Shown one piece after another: positions 32,011 through 43,438 of a stretch of 64,000 nt of DNA. The notes under the pieces are model-generated. The model was given only the letters and a program-made list of their open reading frames with translations. It was not told the DNA's origin and did not search any database. Source of the stretch: Pyrrhosoma nymphula (lineage: Eukaryota; Arthropoda; Insecta; Odonata; Coenagrionidae); contig OY754339.1 in the NCBI GenBank assembly GCA_963573305.1, forward strand, positions 13,067,941 through 13,131,940. The letters are read 5' to 3'. A program made the position numbers and the translations under genes. Within the stretch, counting starts at the first letter, position 1. Every line of letters begins with the position of its first letter.

Positions 32011-32839
32011 TAAACTTTAACAGTTTGGGTTTTTTGTTGAAAGGACCTAATTTTTCAGTTTCACTTAGTACAGGTATTAATTTTACGTAGAATATACTAC
32101 TTACCTGTATTACTTTTGTAAGTACTGTAGCTCTATGTACTGTCACTGTTTTTCATTCTTTCTAAAGAGTATAAGTGTTTAGGGCCTAGGCCAATATAAT
32201 TCTTGATTAATTTATATACTGGGATGAGCTCACAAAATGAAATATTCAAACATCATAACTGAGAAAAATTCAAAATAAAAAGAGAAAAGAGATGTTATTG
32301 AAAAATCTGTTCACGAGGTGTATATATTTTGACAAATTAAATTTTTAAATGCAGAATTGTTATATAAAATTTAAATTTAGTTTACGTGGCTTGCTTTCCA
32401 AAAGTTAAAAAGCACACTTTTATCCTTATCATATCCACTGCTTTTTTACTGGTTGAACGGGCCTAAGAAAAACTTCGTAAGGAGTTAAGACACATATCTA
32501 TGAGTACTAAGTATGCTCTTAGCAACATCAAAATAACTTTGCCATTGGTGTTATTTAAAATCTGAAAGTTATTTTAACGTAAGTTTTAAAAAAAAAGTCA
32601 CTTTAGAAAGGTAGAAAAATGCGTTAAAATGGAGTTTTCAAGGAACAAAAACCTTAGACTCTCTGGTATGCCCCCCCCCCCCCCCAAAAGGCAATTCCTA
32701 GATACGCCACTGTCTTCAGGATTTCTAATGTCGAACCTATGAAGAGAGGGTTTTGTGGGGTGTGCCCAAAATCCCCTTCCCCTCCCTCCTCCCCCAATAC
32801 GCTCTATTAGTTCTAACAGCATACACAACAGCCAATTAG
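32011..32839. other. AT-rich DNA, poly(C) tract and possible hAT end
   Basis: Nothing coding. A 16-C run lies at about 32,671. The adjoining CCTAGATACGCCACTG at 32,698-32,713 is the reverse of a CAGTGGCGTATCTAGG-type hAT terminus. Confidence 0.45.
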
Positions 32840-33420
32840 AGACTGTAGAATCGGTTAAATACCTCGGAGTTAAACGGACTAATGGTCTCTCGCAGATTAA
32901 ACATATTCGAGAAACTACCGGCCAAGCTACTCGTAAATTGCGAATTCTTGAAAGAGTACTTGGCAAGTGCGTCGATAAAGCTAGGGAAATCAGCTACTTC
33001 TCCCGTGTAGGACCCATATGCTGCCAGTCTTTGGGATCCTTATGAGGTAGGCTTGGAAACTGAGTTAGAACGCGTGCAGGGAAGATCGTTATGATAAAGT
33101 CGTTAGTGTACCTGATCTTTTGCCGCGATTGGGATGGGAATCGCTTTCAGGCTGTAGATAAAAATTTAGACTTAATCTATTATGCAAGTTCAAATCAAAT
33201 TTATTCTCTGACGACGCTAATAATATTTTACAAAATCTGACATACTACGGCAAATCAGTTAATGAGAATAAAATAAGGGAACTAGACTGCAGAACGGACA
33301 GATTTAAAATGTCATTTTTCCCACGAACGATAAGAGACCATAATAGCTACCAATGAGACTTTAAACTAGGTTGTCGATAGGTAGTGTAGCTACTAGTAGT
33401 AGTAGTTCTTCCTAATACTT
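32840..33420 (+). pseudogene. CR1/L2-like reverse transcriptase C-terminal fragment
   Basis: Reads VESVKYLGVKRTNGLSQIKH, then ATRKLRILERVLGKC, and, across several frameshifts, a region with YYGKSVNENKIRELDCRTDR and FKMSFFPRTIRDHNSY-like residues near 33,240-33,350. This is the thumb and tail of a non-LTR RT of the CR1/L2-like type common in arthropods and other invertebrates. No RT core is present: the copy is 5'-truncated and decayed. Confidence 0.65.
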
Positions 33421-33507
33421 GTATCCTTATCTGCTACCTAGTACTTACATCAGGTCGTGCATGTTTTCAGGATAACTCGTTAACCTCTGTCCATTTATGT
33501 AATTGCA

Positions 33508-33724
33508 AAATACATAAATACTAATAAATTGGACTGAATCTGGCGTTATGTGGTGAACAGCATTTCAGTAATTAAATAAAACTCCCGTAGTTGTACTGTC
33601 CACTTATATTAAATGTAAATAATTTTAGTGTAAATTGTAATAAACACGTGCAGTGTAATTATTTACATTAAATAAAAGTGAACACACAACTACGGCCGTT
33701 TTATTTAAATACATAAATACTAAT
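33508..33724. mobile_element. 181-bp hairpin insertion with 18-bp duplication
   Basis: AAATACATAAATACTAAT occurs at 33,508-33,525 and 33,707-33,724. Between them, most of the insert (about 33,575-33,706) is an inverted repeat with arms near 48 bp (AAATAAAAC...CGTAGTTGT on one side, ACAACTACGGCCGTTTTATT on the other), with several mismatches. It looks like a small foldback element with a long duplication. Confidence 0.65.
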
Positions 33725-34070
33725 GGTCCCTTTACCATTGGTAGCATATCTGTAGTGTAATACATGCTTGTGAGGCTTCGCCTCGTGACAAGTATTAGCG
33801 ATTTATGCTAATGCATCATTTGTCGTAGATACACTAACTTTAGGGTATAGTGTAATGCATGTTGGTGACTACTCACCCCCTGCCACACACCATTGAGGTG
33901 GCATGCAGCGTATTTTGTAGTTATAGATACGCCTCACCTCTCTCCACCCTTCCTGTCGTTGATATTTCTTTTTTTTCTGCTTTTAAGAAGTAATCCAGTG
34001 TAAGTTTTTTCGACGACTTTCCCACTGATTTCTCCTTCTTTCTCCGCCCCTCTCCCTTCTCTTTACCCGA
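33725..34070. other. unassigned DNA
   Basis: No gene recognised. Contains the short palindrome GTGAGGCTTCGCCTC(GTGA) near 33,770. Confidence 0.4.
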
Positions 34071-34075
34071 CGTCG
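34071..34075 (+). repeat. 5-bp target-site duplication, left (Transib)
   Basis: CGTCG, repeated at 37,503-37,507. Five-base GC-rich duplications are the rule for Transib. Confidence 0.88.
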
Positions 34076-34113
34076 CACAGTGGTCCGGATCGCGAAAAAG
34101 AGGGACAAAAATC
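34076..34113 (+). promoter_or_regulatory. RSS-like Transib end, left
   Basis: Heptamer CACAGTG (34,076-34,082), 22-bp spacer, nonamer-like ACAAAAATC (34,105-34,113), 8 of 9 to the RSS nonamer consensus ACAAAAACC. Confidence 0.8.
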
Positions 34114-34549
34114 AGATTTTTGTCAGATTACTTTGAAATTTGTCATATATATATGTTTTAACACGCGTTTAATTTCTTTTCTGCTGTTATTTTCAACAAA
34201 AAATAATTATTTTAGAAGATATTGAGAATTTTAATGCTAAATTAACCGATAATGAGGAGACTGCATAGAAAACGCCTTTTATTATTAAATATGTAAATAT
34301 ACAAAAAGTATTTGCATAATATGACTTCTAGACTTTTAAATTAGTAAATAATTTTTAAAAAATAGGTAAATGTAAGGCAGTTAGGGGAATTGATTCTAAC
34401 GTTGAAGTGATTGCGATTATCAGCTAACAGAGGCAGTGCCGCTGAAACTAAAAAAAAGTAATTATTAAATAATATTAAAACTGTTTTAAGTGCAAATTAA
34501 CTCATTTATGTTAATAAAAACATACTTAGTATCTTATTAACTTTACAAT

Positions 34550-35500
34550 TTATATAATTCCAAATCAGATTCTCCTGAATTCCACTCCTCTTCCTCGCAT
34601 TCACTCGCTGAGTCAGGATATTCTTGCAAGAGCTCACGGACCTCTTTAGGCAGATCTTTTAGGCCATGGTATTTATTTAATTCAGCAACTAATATACCTA
34701 CTGACTAATGGATCAGAGGTCCGGAAAACGTCCTCAGTCGTGTGGAATCTTGAAATTTTTCTTGCGTTATGCTCTCAATAAGTTCTTATATCTTTATTCC
34801 GCGATTCCTGAGCCTCCTCCGAAAGCTCTCGAATTGGAAGAAGAGCTGACTCAATCACATCTGCACCATGCAGCAGAACTTTATGTACTGTGGGTGGCAT
34901 GTAGAACCACTCATAATATTTAACATAACATTTTGCCGTGTCCATAAAATATTCTTTAAATTTTGGGGGATTAATTAGAAGGCCGCATGACGAAGCTCTC
35001 AAAATATTGGACAATTTAATGATAAGTTCTTCTTCTACCCCTGAAAATCAATTTTATATTTTATTTAATGTAAAAAGCGTTGAAGTAAAAGAAGATATTT
35101 GTAAAATAAATGGATCCTTACCAGTAATTTCAGCTGATAGGCGGGCATTTTTGAAGTAGCGCCTAGCTGTGTGTTGCTATCATTCGATGTGCCATATTTT
35201 GGCTTTGGTAGATCAACTTATAGACCCAGTCTACTTTTAAATTTCTCCTGAAGTACCTTCTTTCTTTTCCCTCTTTTACGTTTTCAATATTCGTTTTGCC
35301 CGTGTAGGGGGGGGGACATCGTATTAACTAGAGACGCTTCTGCGCGCCATATCCTCTCTCTCTTAGATTCATGGCTGTAGCAGAAGACAGTTCTCCAGGG
35401 AAAGTATTTTCTCTAAGGAATTTAGTTTTCCTTCTTTTTGATCGGATAGTGACATGCGAAAACTGTTTGTTTGGCCTACCCTTTCTTTTATTAGATGTTC
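34550..35500 (-). pseudogene. Transib (RAG1-like) transposase, internally deleted
   Basis: Read from 35,500 downward: GRPNKQFSHVTIRSKRRKT and ELSSATAMNLRERG (N-terminal Transib motifs), then GTSNDSNT, a one-base shift, ARRYFKNARLSAEITG, and a donor. The intron 35,121-35,041 (81 nt, GT-AG) joins in phase to VEEELIIKLSNILRASSCG. The next block holds YEWFYMPPTVHKVLLHGAD and SEEAQESRNKD, which contains the catalytic Glu of RAG1/Transib, and an acidic tail to about 34,550. The segment with the two catalytic Asp residues, expected between ELSSATAM and GTSND, is missing. Nuclear DDE transposase family that gave rise to RAG1. Confidence 0.88.
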
Positions 35501-35509
35501 TTTATAAAA

Positions 35510-37430
35510 AAGGCTTATAATTTAGACAATTGCCCAAGGGATGTCATATCACAATTAAAACACAGGGAAAATACGAACCTGAGGTGCTTGGAAGGTTACG
35601 ATACACAATATCAGGGAAATCAACGATTTGATCCAACCAAGTTGCCTACCTCTATACTAAAAAAGAGTTCGTTCGAGAGCAAGCTCGGCATCTTTTCTCA
35701 TAACCAACAAAAAAATTTACTTTTAAAAAATCTTTGAGCTAATTTTTTTGCGTGCTCATCTCCGTGTAAAATGTAGGCAATCCTCAAGAAGTCCCGTCAA
35801 ATTACTTTTCCGGTCGTCCATTGACTCCTTTTTTCTCCTGCATTTTACCTTGAAGTTGCATCCGCGGAAATGTTAACGACATAGATGTGAGTTAAAAATT
35901 AGAAATCTTTGGTTCGTTAAATACTGAACAATATTCTTTATTCTTGAAAGTTAGGAGTTTAAAAGGAAGCAAAAACAATGTCAAATTTAGTGTGGTACCC
36001 CTTACCAGATCAACTTCAAACACGGAAATAAAAGAGAAATAGCGTACTTGTTTTATAATCCTTATCGCTGTGGTAGTCAGGAACAAAAAAAGCATTGAAT
36101 CACAACACTATTCCGAATTATCACAACACTAACACTTACTTCAGAAATCACGAAAACTATTCCCAACCGAGTACCAAACGACTAAGAACTGGCATGTGTA
36201 CACATCGATGGAAAAGGACCAACTGAAGAGCACCGAAATGTTTCGACTGAAGCATGGAGGAGGCTAAAAAGAGAAGTTACCACCACCCCCAAGAACCTGG
36301 GTCTACCCCCGAGGATAACCAGGAGGGCATTTGGTGGACCGCATAAAGAGAAATATGCAATGCCTGAATTTTGTGCGAAAATGCCTACCAGCGGCAGCCC
36401 TCCAATAAAACCCATCTGGAAAGATGCACCTGGAGGGTAAATACCACATCTGTTAACTGCAATTACACTTGCAGGTCAAAGAAACTGCCTTTAGGCAATA
36501 AACACAAGTTGGGTGGTGCGCTAAGTAGGGATAGTAAAATATCCCGACTAAGGACCTTACCCACTACCCTTGGGTCCGGCACGTGTGCGGTTAACGGGTC
36601 TCCTGTCACTTAGGCTTTGAGGAAAGGGACAGCCAGAGGTGGCTTTTCCCAGCAGCAGAACATACAACCAGTCTTATATACTTCCAACGATTAACAAAAT
36701 TCGATGGGAATCGAACTGAGAAGCGATCGAAGAAAATATTTTCCTCCTCTTCCAGCGTCACAATCTCGCTTAGTATCGCAGTCTGAAATTCATTCTCTCG
36801 CTCTTTCGAGAGTAAATTCGGCCAAGAACAGAATATAATAGATAAAAACAGTTAACTTCTTCATTTTTAAAATCCTAATCAATAAAACATTGGAAAAGAC
36901 CTATTTTACAATGTGTCTCCACTGTGACGAGGCTCGCGTGTCTAGTCCCGACGTTCACGTCCGCGGCAGAGAGTCATATAAGTCGTTGTCATTCACTTAT
37001 TTGCAAATATTTGCAGCTAAATCCTTTACTAATATCTTTCTAATATAACTCACTCTTGCCACTATAAGAATCTTCGTGTCACTCGGTGTCACTCTTTTTA
37101 TAATCCAACGTTTATGCGAAATTTGCGAGAAAAATTGATTTTTCTTGAAGAACTTCTTCAGCAATCATCACAACGACTACAAGATTGAAACCTAGTTTTT
37201 CTCATGGTAAAGTGTCCATATAATTATAGTCCACACTCATTTTACCAATTTTTAATACGAAATAGAGCAAATAAATTGTTAAAAATGTGTATTTTTTCGA
37301 AAAAATGAAAATAGCGCGGTTTAGCTAAAATTAGCTCTACTTTGAAGCAATTTACTAAACTTAACAAAACCTTTTATGCAAAAATAAGTGTGCGGTATGA
37401 TTCCCCGGACATTTTGCTATAAGAACTGCA
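35510..37430. other. non-coding interior of the Transib element
   Basis: No transposase motif recognised on either strand. 36,190-36,660 is GC-richer than its surroundings and might be a separate insertion, but I found no termini. Confidence 0.4.
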
Positions 37431-37464
37431 TATTTAAAGTGAGTTTCAAGAAAGTCGAAAAAAT

Positions 37465-37502
37465 TACTTTTGTCCGCCTTTTTTCGGATCCGGACCACTG
37501 TG
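37465..37502 (-). promoter_or_regulatory. RSS-like Transib end, right
   Basis: On the minus strand: heptamer CACAGTG (37,502-37,496), 22-bp spacer, nonamer-like ACAAAAGTA (37,473-37,465), 6 of 9 to consensus. Confidence 0.75.
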
Positions 37503-37507
37503 CGTCG
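37503..37507 (+). repeat. 5-bp target-site duplication, right (Transib)
   Basis: CGTCG, second copy. Confidence 0.88.
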
Positions 37508-38485
37508 TCTTCTTCTTTTCCTCTTCTTAGGCCCGCCTAGTCAACTGTTAAGTTGTATCAGGTCCCTTTAGATTGCCCTTCGCCGCTGTCTTTTCCTCTG
37601 ATGGAAATGCGTATTATTGTTCTAGAGTTATTTGTACCGATGCCTGTGATACTGATGGAGCTGGGGGTCTATGAGAAGCGGGAATTTTCACTGAAGTCAA
37701 ACCCTCAATTGTGCACTCGTTCTCGGGAGTCCCTACACTGGGGCAGGGGAGTTCCTTCGTCTCGTCCGTTAATGGCTTTGGGCTGGCTGCCGTCGGGCGA
37801 TGGCGAGGGATGGCGAAAGCCGCCTCCTCCACCGAGTGCGCTCCAGTTTCTGTTTTTCCTCTCTTGAGCTGTTCCAATGAGTCATTGTTTTCTCTGTTGT
37901 CTTGTCCCTTTCCTTCCTGAAGTATTGAAAAGATCCTTTTTCATTCCTTTATGCGTCAGCATCGTCATTTTCCAATATCTCTACTTCCACTCCATTTGAT
38001 GTTTCTAGAGCTATTTGTCCTTTCGCCCCCTCAGTTGCTACCCCGCTCTTCCGCTCGTACACCGTTCGCACACCGCACCTTGGAGCTTTCACAAAAACAC
38101 GTCCTCTCTGTTCAAGCTAACGAGGAAGTCCTTTTGGATCCCTGTGGACCCCTTGTGGACCCCTGGTCCCGGTGAAGGCAAATGATTTTTCCTATGTGGA
38201 ATATCGCACTTAAGTGCACTTGCGGGTGACTCAGTAAAGAAAAATATCTGTGGCTAGTCCCGGTATCCTCAAAATTGGTACTAACACCTTTCTCATTGTA
38301 TAGCACAGTGGCACTAACATGTCCATAAATGTATTTTTAGCATCAAACAATTAATTGTTTATTAAATAACAGCATATATCAAAGAAGTACAGTAGAAAGA
38401 TATTAACAGTTATGTGAATATTTCGTTTATAGTGGCTAATTTGTGAAACACTATTTCTTTTACTATTGCATTGTGCCACTGACAG
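37508..38485. other. unassigned DNA before exon candidate
   Basis: Pyrimidine-rich in parts (37,508-38,170) with frames up to about 100 codons and no recognisable motif. It could be intronic if the next entry is a real exon. Confidence 0.35.
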
Positions 38486-38586
38486 TAAAAGGTGTCAACC
38501 CGACCTTGCAGAGATTTGGATGCCATTTCAGACCAATGTCACAGCACTACAGTTATGCCTATAACATGCGATTCCATGACTCTGAG
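38486..38586 (+). CDS. candidate internal exon of an unknown host gene
   Basis: A 101-bp open stretch between a good acceptor (pyrimidine-rich tract ending GTGCCACTGACAG) and a consensus donor GAG|GTAAGT. It translates KGVNPTLQRFGCHFRPMSQ and then HYSYAYNMRFHDSE, a composition typical of a folded protein and unlike the surrounding AT-rich DNA. I do not recognise the protein. Neighbouring exons were not found, so this may be chance. Confidence 0.3.
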
Positions 38587-39768
38587 GTAAGTTTTTATTT
38601 TTCTCCAAGCCCATACTCACCATTGCCCAACCCATTTTTTATCCTTGATAATTTGACCTATCGAGAATAATATTTAGTAATATCTTCCCAATAAACACTG
38701 GGAAATGCTCACTAAAGCATTTTTATTAAATTCATTTTTTGCATGCTCCTATTGGTTAGTGTACTGGTGACTAAAACAGATAAAATATAAATCAAAGGGT
38801 CCTCAGCAGAATGATTTCTTTAGCATGATAGCCTCAGATGTCCCCAGTAGAATGTTTGATCAACATTTTTAATTCAAATCCAGATTAGTATCCTCAGATG
38901 TTTCACTTCTAGCTATAAAGTGAATTTTCTCGGTTTGATATTCCCGCTTATGAGTTGAGATTTTTATACTTTTCTTAGATATTTTAATGAGGAAATCATT
39001 TTAAAATTAAAGTGATAGCAGACATAATACATGACATGGCTATGATAGTGCTTTCAGACTGGAGCAGGATGCAAGGGAAAAACTTTTATCCATATACATC
39101 AAGTGTATGGATAGAAGTTTGGAAAAAAATTTAGATCAGTACTAGCATTGTAATGAGGAATCATGATAGTAATCAACCATCCGCATACCTGATGTATACC
39201 TCCTCCCTGAAGAAAAGACACCACTCCGCAGTGATATTTCTCTTGAAGTGAGACTATACATTAAGTTTGAATGATATAAGGTTGTGCATGGTAGTCTTAT
39301 ATAATGGGAAGCGTAAGTTCTACCCTTGGCACTGACCTAGATAGATAGATGATCAATAATTTTGGGATTTTTAGAGGAACACTGCTCATCTTTGGGTTAG
39401 TTGGCAATGAGACACACTTCGTTATGTACAGAGGTAGAGACAATTAACGCTAAACTCTTCGTCATGGGAAGGCGGCGTACGCGGGGTCCCGTTGGGATTG
39501 CTCTTTTTTCGACAATTAGACATCTGAGAAAACTAGTCGCGACCGGGAATATTCAAACTCCATGTGAATAGAAATAGATGTTACGCATCGCTAAAATAGG
39601 GTTACTTATAAAGTGAATCTATGAATTGGAGTCAACAACGTGATGATAGCTTACTTTCCCCGCAGCCAGTCTAGGTTTCGAAAAGTTTTTGTGACGATGC
39701 TTGCCATATTTGTTTTAGCCCTGTGAGCCCTTTATAATTGTATTTAGCGGTGGAAACTTAGAAAAAAA
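38587..39768. other. AT-rich DNA, no recognised feature
   Basis: Nothing supportable; intron-like composition if the preceding exon is real. Confidence 0.4.
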
Positions 39769-40023
<255 letters not shown>

Positions 40024-40320
40024 TATGCCAAGAGGGTGGCCGATAAAAAATATACACACGGAAAAAAGAACACTTACACATAAAAATTTTCGATATTTCG
40101 GTGAAGTCTAGCTCCACCTTTCTCAAGGTTTAAGGTAGGAATGAAGAAAAGGAGAGAGATTGAGGTATGGGAGGGGAAAGAGGGGGAGACGAAGGTGTAA
40201 GAGGGGAAGGAGGGGAAAGAGGGAGAGAGGAAGGTGTAGGAGGGGAAGGAGGGGAAAGACGAAGAGCGGGGAGAGGGCGTGGAGGAAGCAGGGAGAGATG
40301 AGATGAGGGGGAGGGAGAAA

Positions 40321-40985
40321 CTAGTGTGATTTATTGAGTCCGGGGGGCGAGAAAGCCTGGTGGATTAAAATACAAGAAGATTCAAGATCTTTGAGCTGAA
40401 GGGGAGAGGAAGAAGGGGGAAGGGAAGCAAGTAGACCGACTTTAAAAGTGTTATTGAAAGTGGAGTTGTGGGAGGAGACGTGAATGGCGACAGGGAGAGA
40501 AACAGAGAGGGAGGGGCAATCGTTACAAGACGAGCGGTGCCCATTCATTCTAATATTGAGAGGAGTGGTGGATAAGCCAATATAGAAAGAAGGGCAGTAT
40601 TGGCAGAGGAGGATGTAGACAATGTTAGGCGTGGTGCAGGAGGGTGAGAGGACAGAAGGGAGGGGAAAAGCGAGGAACTTGTCCGGCAAGGGCTGGGTGA
40701 TGAGGATGGGGCAAGTTTTACATCGCGGGCGGTTGCAAGGGGTGGGAAGGGATTTGGTGGGTTTGAGTGATTTGGACAGGGGTTTGGTAATATTGAAAAT
40801 GGCGGATAGATTGGGGGGGCGTCTGAAGCTGAGAGAGGGACATTGGGGGAATATTTTAGAAGTGGTTAGGTTGTCCGACAGGATAGGGTAGAGGTTTTTA
40901 ATAATACGCCTAATAGAGTCCACACCTGGGAAGTAGGTGGTACAGAGGGAGATATTGTTTTGGGAAATGCTATTAGTAGGAGGCA
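40321..40985 (-). pseudogene. Penelope-like RT linker plus GIY-YIG endonuclease (partial)
   Basis: The open frame includes CTTYFPGVDSIRRIIKNLYP (from about 40,985, upstream of the first Met at 40,923), FRRPPNLSAIF, the CxxxRCKTCP motif linking RT and endonuclease, then the endonuclease core NIVYILLCQYCPSFYIGLST, RMNGHRSSC, and an LKDLESSCI helix with PGLN near the end. No RT palm domain is present, so it is 5'-truncated although the remaining frame is open. Family assignment rests on the linked CCHC-like and GIY-YIG-type motifs. Confidence 0.75.
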
Positions 40986-41020
40986 GTTTGGGGGAGTGTG
41001 GTTTTTTGAGGATTTTTTTA

Positions 41021-41510
41021 TGTTTCTCTCCCTGTCGCCATTCACGTCTCCTCCCACAACTCCACTTTCAATAACACTTTTAAAGTCGGTCTACTTGCTT
41101 CCCTTCCCCCTTCTTCCTCTCCCCTTCAGCTCAAAGATCTTGAATCTTCTTGTATTTTAATCCACCAGGCTTTCTCGCCCCCCGGACTCAATAAATCACA
41201 CTAGTTTCTCCCTCCCCCTCATCTCATCTCTCCCTGCTTCCTCCACGCCCTCTCCCCGCTCTTCGTCTTTCCCCTCCTTCCCCTCCTACACCTTCCTCTC
41301 TCCCTCTTTCCCCTCCTTCCCCTCTTACACCTTCGTCTCCCCCTCTTTCCCCTCCCATACCTCAATCTCTCTCCTTTTCTTCATTCCTACCTTAAACCTT
41401 GAGAAAGGTGGAGCTAGACTTCACCGAAATATCGAAAATTTTTATGTGTAAGTGTTCTTTTTTCCGTGTGTATATTTTTTATCGGCCACCCTCTTGGCAT
41501 ACTGTATATT
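41021..41510 (+). repeat. inverted partial copy of the Penelope-like 3' end
   Basis: Reverse complement of 40,015-40,504. It re-encodes the last part of the endonuclease (LLASLPPSSSPLQLKDLE) on the plus strand and its 3' UTR with TTCACCGAAATATCG. Confidence 0.9.
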
Positions 41511-41540
41511 TATCACCCGAGTGATTTTCCTGGAAGAGTT

Positions 41541-41543
41541 ATA

Positions 41544-41567
<24 letters not shown>
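41541..41567. repeat. short (TA)n tract
   Basis: About 13 TA units followed by a T11-12 run, between the Penelope-like copy and an I-clade element. Confidence 0.95.
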
Positions 41568-41578
<11 letters not shown>

Positions 41579-41583
41579 TAGTA

Positions 41584-41595
41584 AATAGTAAATTG
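41584..41595 (+). repeat. 12-bp target-site duplication, left (I-clade copy C)
   Basis: AATAGTAAATTG, also at 54,909-54,920, where the 3' end of the same I-clade copy lies. Confidence 0.75.
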
Positions 41596-42190
41596 CCCCC
41601 CTGCGGTTAGGGGGATTGAGAATACTCCCGCAGTATCCCTGCTTGTCGTAAGAGGCGACTAAAAGGGCGGGGAGAAAACCCCGAAAACAAACCCAGAGCC
41701 AGCAAGGGTTGAGCCCGGACAGTCTTGTGGGTCAACTGTCTGTGTGCGGCCACACCACCTGGCCTGCGATCCACCCGCATGTTTGCCGTGTGCGGAGACC
41801 CGTAAGGAGAAGGGGATCCGGGAGGGCGAGGTCCGTGGTTCCCAGCCGGGTGTCGGATGCCCGGTATGGACCGGGGGCCAATACCCCTCTTTGGCCCCGG
41901 ATTCTGTGTAAATGGGCGGCCGGGAGCTAGCCACTCCCGGTCAATCGGCTTCGGTGGCGTTAAGCTCAATGGTGGCGAGTTCCAGGGAGGTGGGGGTCTG
42001 CGTAGGGCGGTCGGAGATGTACGGGTTTGGTGGGCTCGTGCATCGAAGATCCAACCCGAAACAGACAACCACCTCTACGGTGCTATATCCCCTCGGGTAG
42101 CCCTGGCGACCGTACCGGTTTGCGGTGCGGCGTCCCAATTGTGTGGCTCCATGGTGGGTGGGGAGCCCGGGGGACGAAGAATTATTTGGA
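41596..42190 (+). promoter_or_regulatory. I-clade 5' UTR of copy C
   Basis: Closely similar to 18,405-18,981, including the GTCG/CGAC hairpin at 41,645-41,659 and the strings CCACCTGGCCTGCGATCCAC and GGATACGGGCGGGGG-type end. It precedes the ORF1 start at 42,191. Confidence 0.7.
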
Positions 42191-42304
42191 ATGGCGGATA
42201 CAAATCTTCCACCTCCAAAAAGATCCCGCCCGGATACGGGCGGGGGAGTTAATGTTCTTGGCGCTAGTCTGCGCTACCTAGTGATGAGGTGCCAGAAGGA
42301 AGGG
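42191..42304 (+). pseudogene. I-clade ORF1 N-terminus, copy C (part 1)
   Basis: Begins MADTNLPPPKRSRPDTGGG and reads in one frame to MRCQKEG, where the 9.3-kb insertion interrupts it. This is the only copy in the window whose ORF1 N-terminus is open through this region; copy B has a stop and frameshift here. Confidence 0.8.
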
Positions 42305-43087
42305 TGATGTGCCCCACGCGGCGGCAGATAATTCGAATCCACCCGTCGCGCCAAGAAACCACGCGAGGGACCGCCTCGTAGTTCACACGCCACCACATTC
42401 TCTTCCCCTCCCCCGGCCGGGCACCAATGCGAGCCACCATATAGTTCCAACGCCGCCGCAACCACTACTTCTCCTCCGGCCGAGCGACCACGTGACGGAA
42501 TTTCCCGTACGTCACACCCTACCCTCCTCTCCTCCCCTCTGCCCCTTTCCCCCACGCGCGGAGGAGGAGACAGGATCTCACCCCTTCCCCCACGTGACTC
42601 CTGCGGAGCTCGCCGGTTGGCCGCCGCCCTGCCCAGGATCCACATATAAGGAGGACCTCCGGACCTCAGAAGAGGGATTATTCCAGGAGCAGCTCATCGA
42701 GGGAATAAGGAGAAGGAGACCAACGAGGAGCGGCACCGAGGAAGCAGTAGAGGAGCAGCAGTTACCGGGGAGCAGGAGGAAACTCCCAGGAGAACCCGGA
42801 CAGCAGCGGCACCGAGCCCGTCGAGACAGCCAATCCGCTTCGGCGATTGGCCACGACTCCGGGCTCCTTGCTATATAAAGCCGGCCACCACCAGGTCGAC
42901 TTTACTATATATATCGGCCCACTTCGGCCGTTTTCTTCACATCTTCACCAAGGACAAGGAAGGATCAGCCCAGCAGCCTAGCAGCACTCTCCGCCTTCGA
43001 GACCGCTTCGGCGTTCGCCGTTGCACCGTCTCCAGGAGCGGAAGCTCCGATAGGTCCTTCTTAGGACCAACGCTTTGCATCTCTTCC

Positions 43088-43438
43088 AGGCCGGCAATAG
43101 GAACTTTACATTCGGACCGGCTACCTTGGTAGATCGGTATCCGGTGTATAGCACCCTATTCCGTAGGAGTCGCCCCGCCCGGGGAAGAACGACTCAGGGA
43201 TTCACAGCAGAGACTCGCTCTCTCCAACTGACAGTCGACACCAGCTGTCTTAGAAAGCACTTCCGTCGAGACCGCTTCGGCTGAGCCGTTGCGCCGTCTC
43301 GCTATACGGTCCGTTCTCTCCTGACAGGCCGGCAATAGGAACTTTACACTCGGACCGGCTACCTTGGTAGAACGGTATCCGGTGTATAGCACCCTATTGC
43401 CGTAGGAGTCGCCCCGCCCGGGGAAGAACGACTCAGGG
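43088..43438 (+). repeat. direct duplication, offset 238 bp
   Basis: Two copies of about 112 bp, each preceded by GAGACCGCTTCGGC and GCCGTTGC(A/G)CCGTCTC, so the duplicated unit is probably longer (from about 42,998). They differ at a few bases. Confidence 0.88.

Larger units (their letters stand above)
34076..37502 (-). mobile_element. Transib transposon relic
   Basis: 3,427 bp between CGTCG repeats. The terminal inverted repeat starts CACAGTGGTCCGGATC (16 bp perfect), fitting the Transib consensus CACWRTG. Both ends show an RSS-like layout (see findings). A minus-strand gene inside encodes RAG1/Transib-type transposase pieces. About 2 kb on the right (35,510-37,430) has no recognisable transposase and may include later insertions, for example the GC-richer segment 36,190-36,660. 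Confidence 0.93.
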
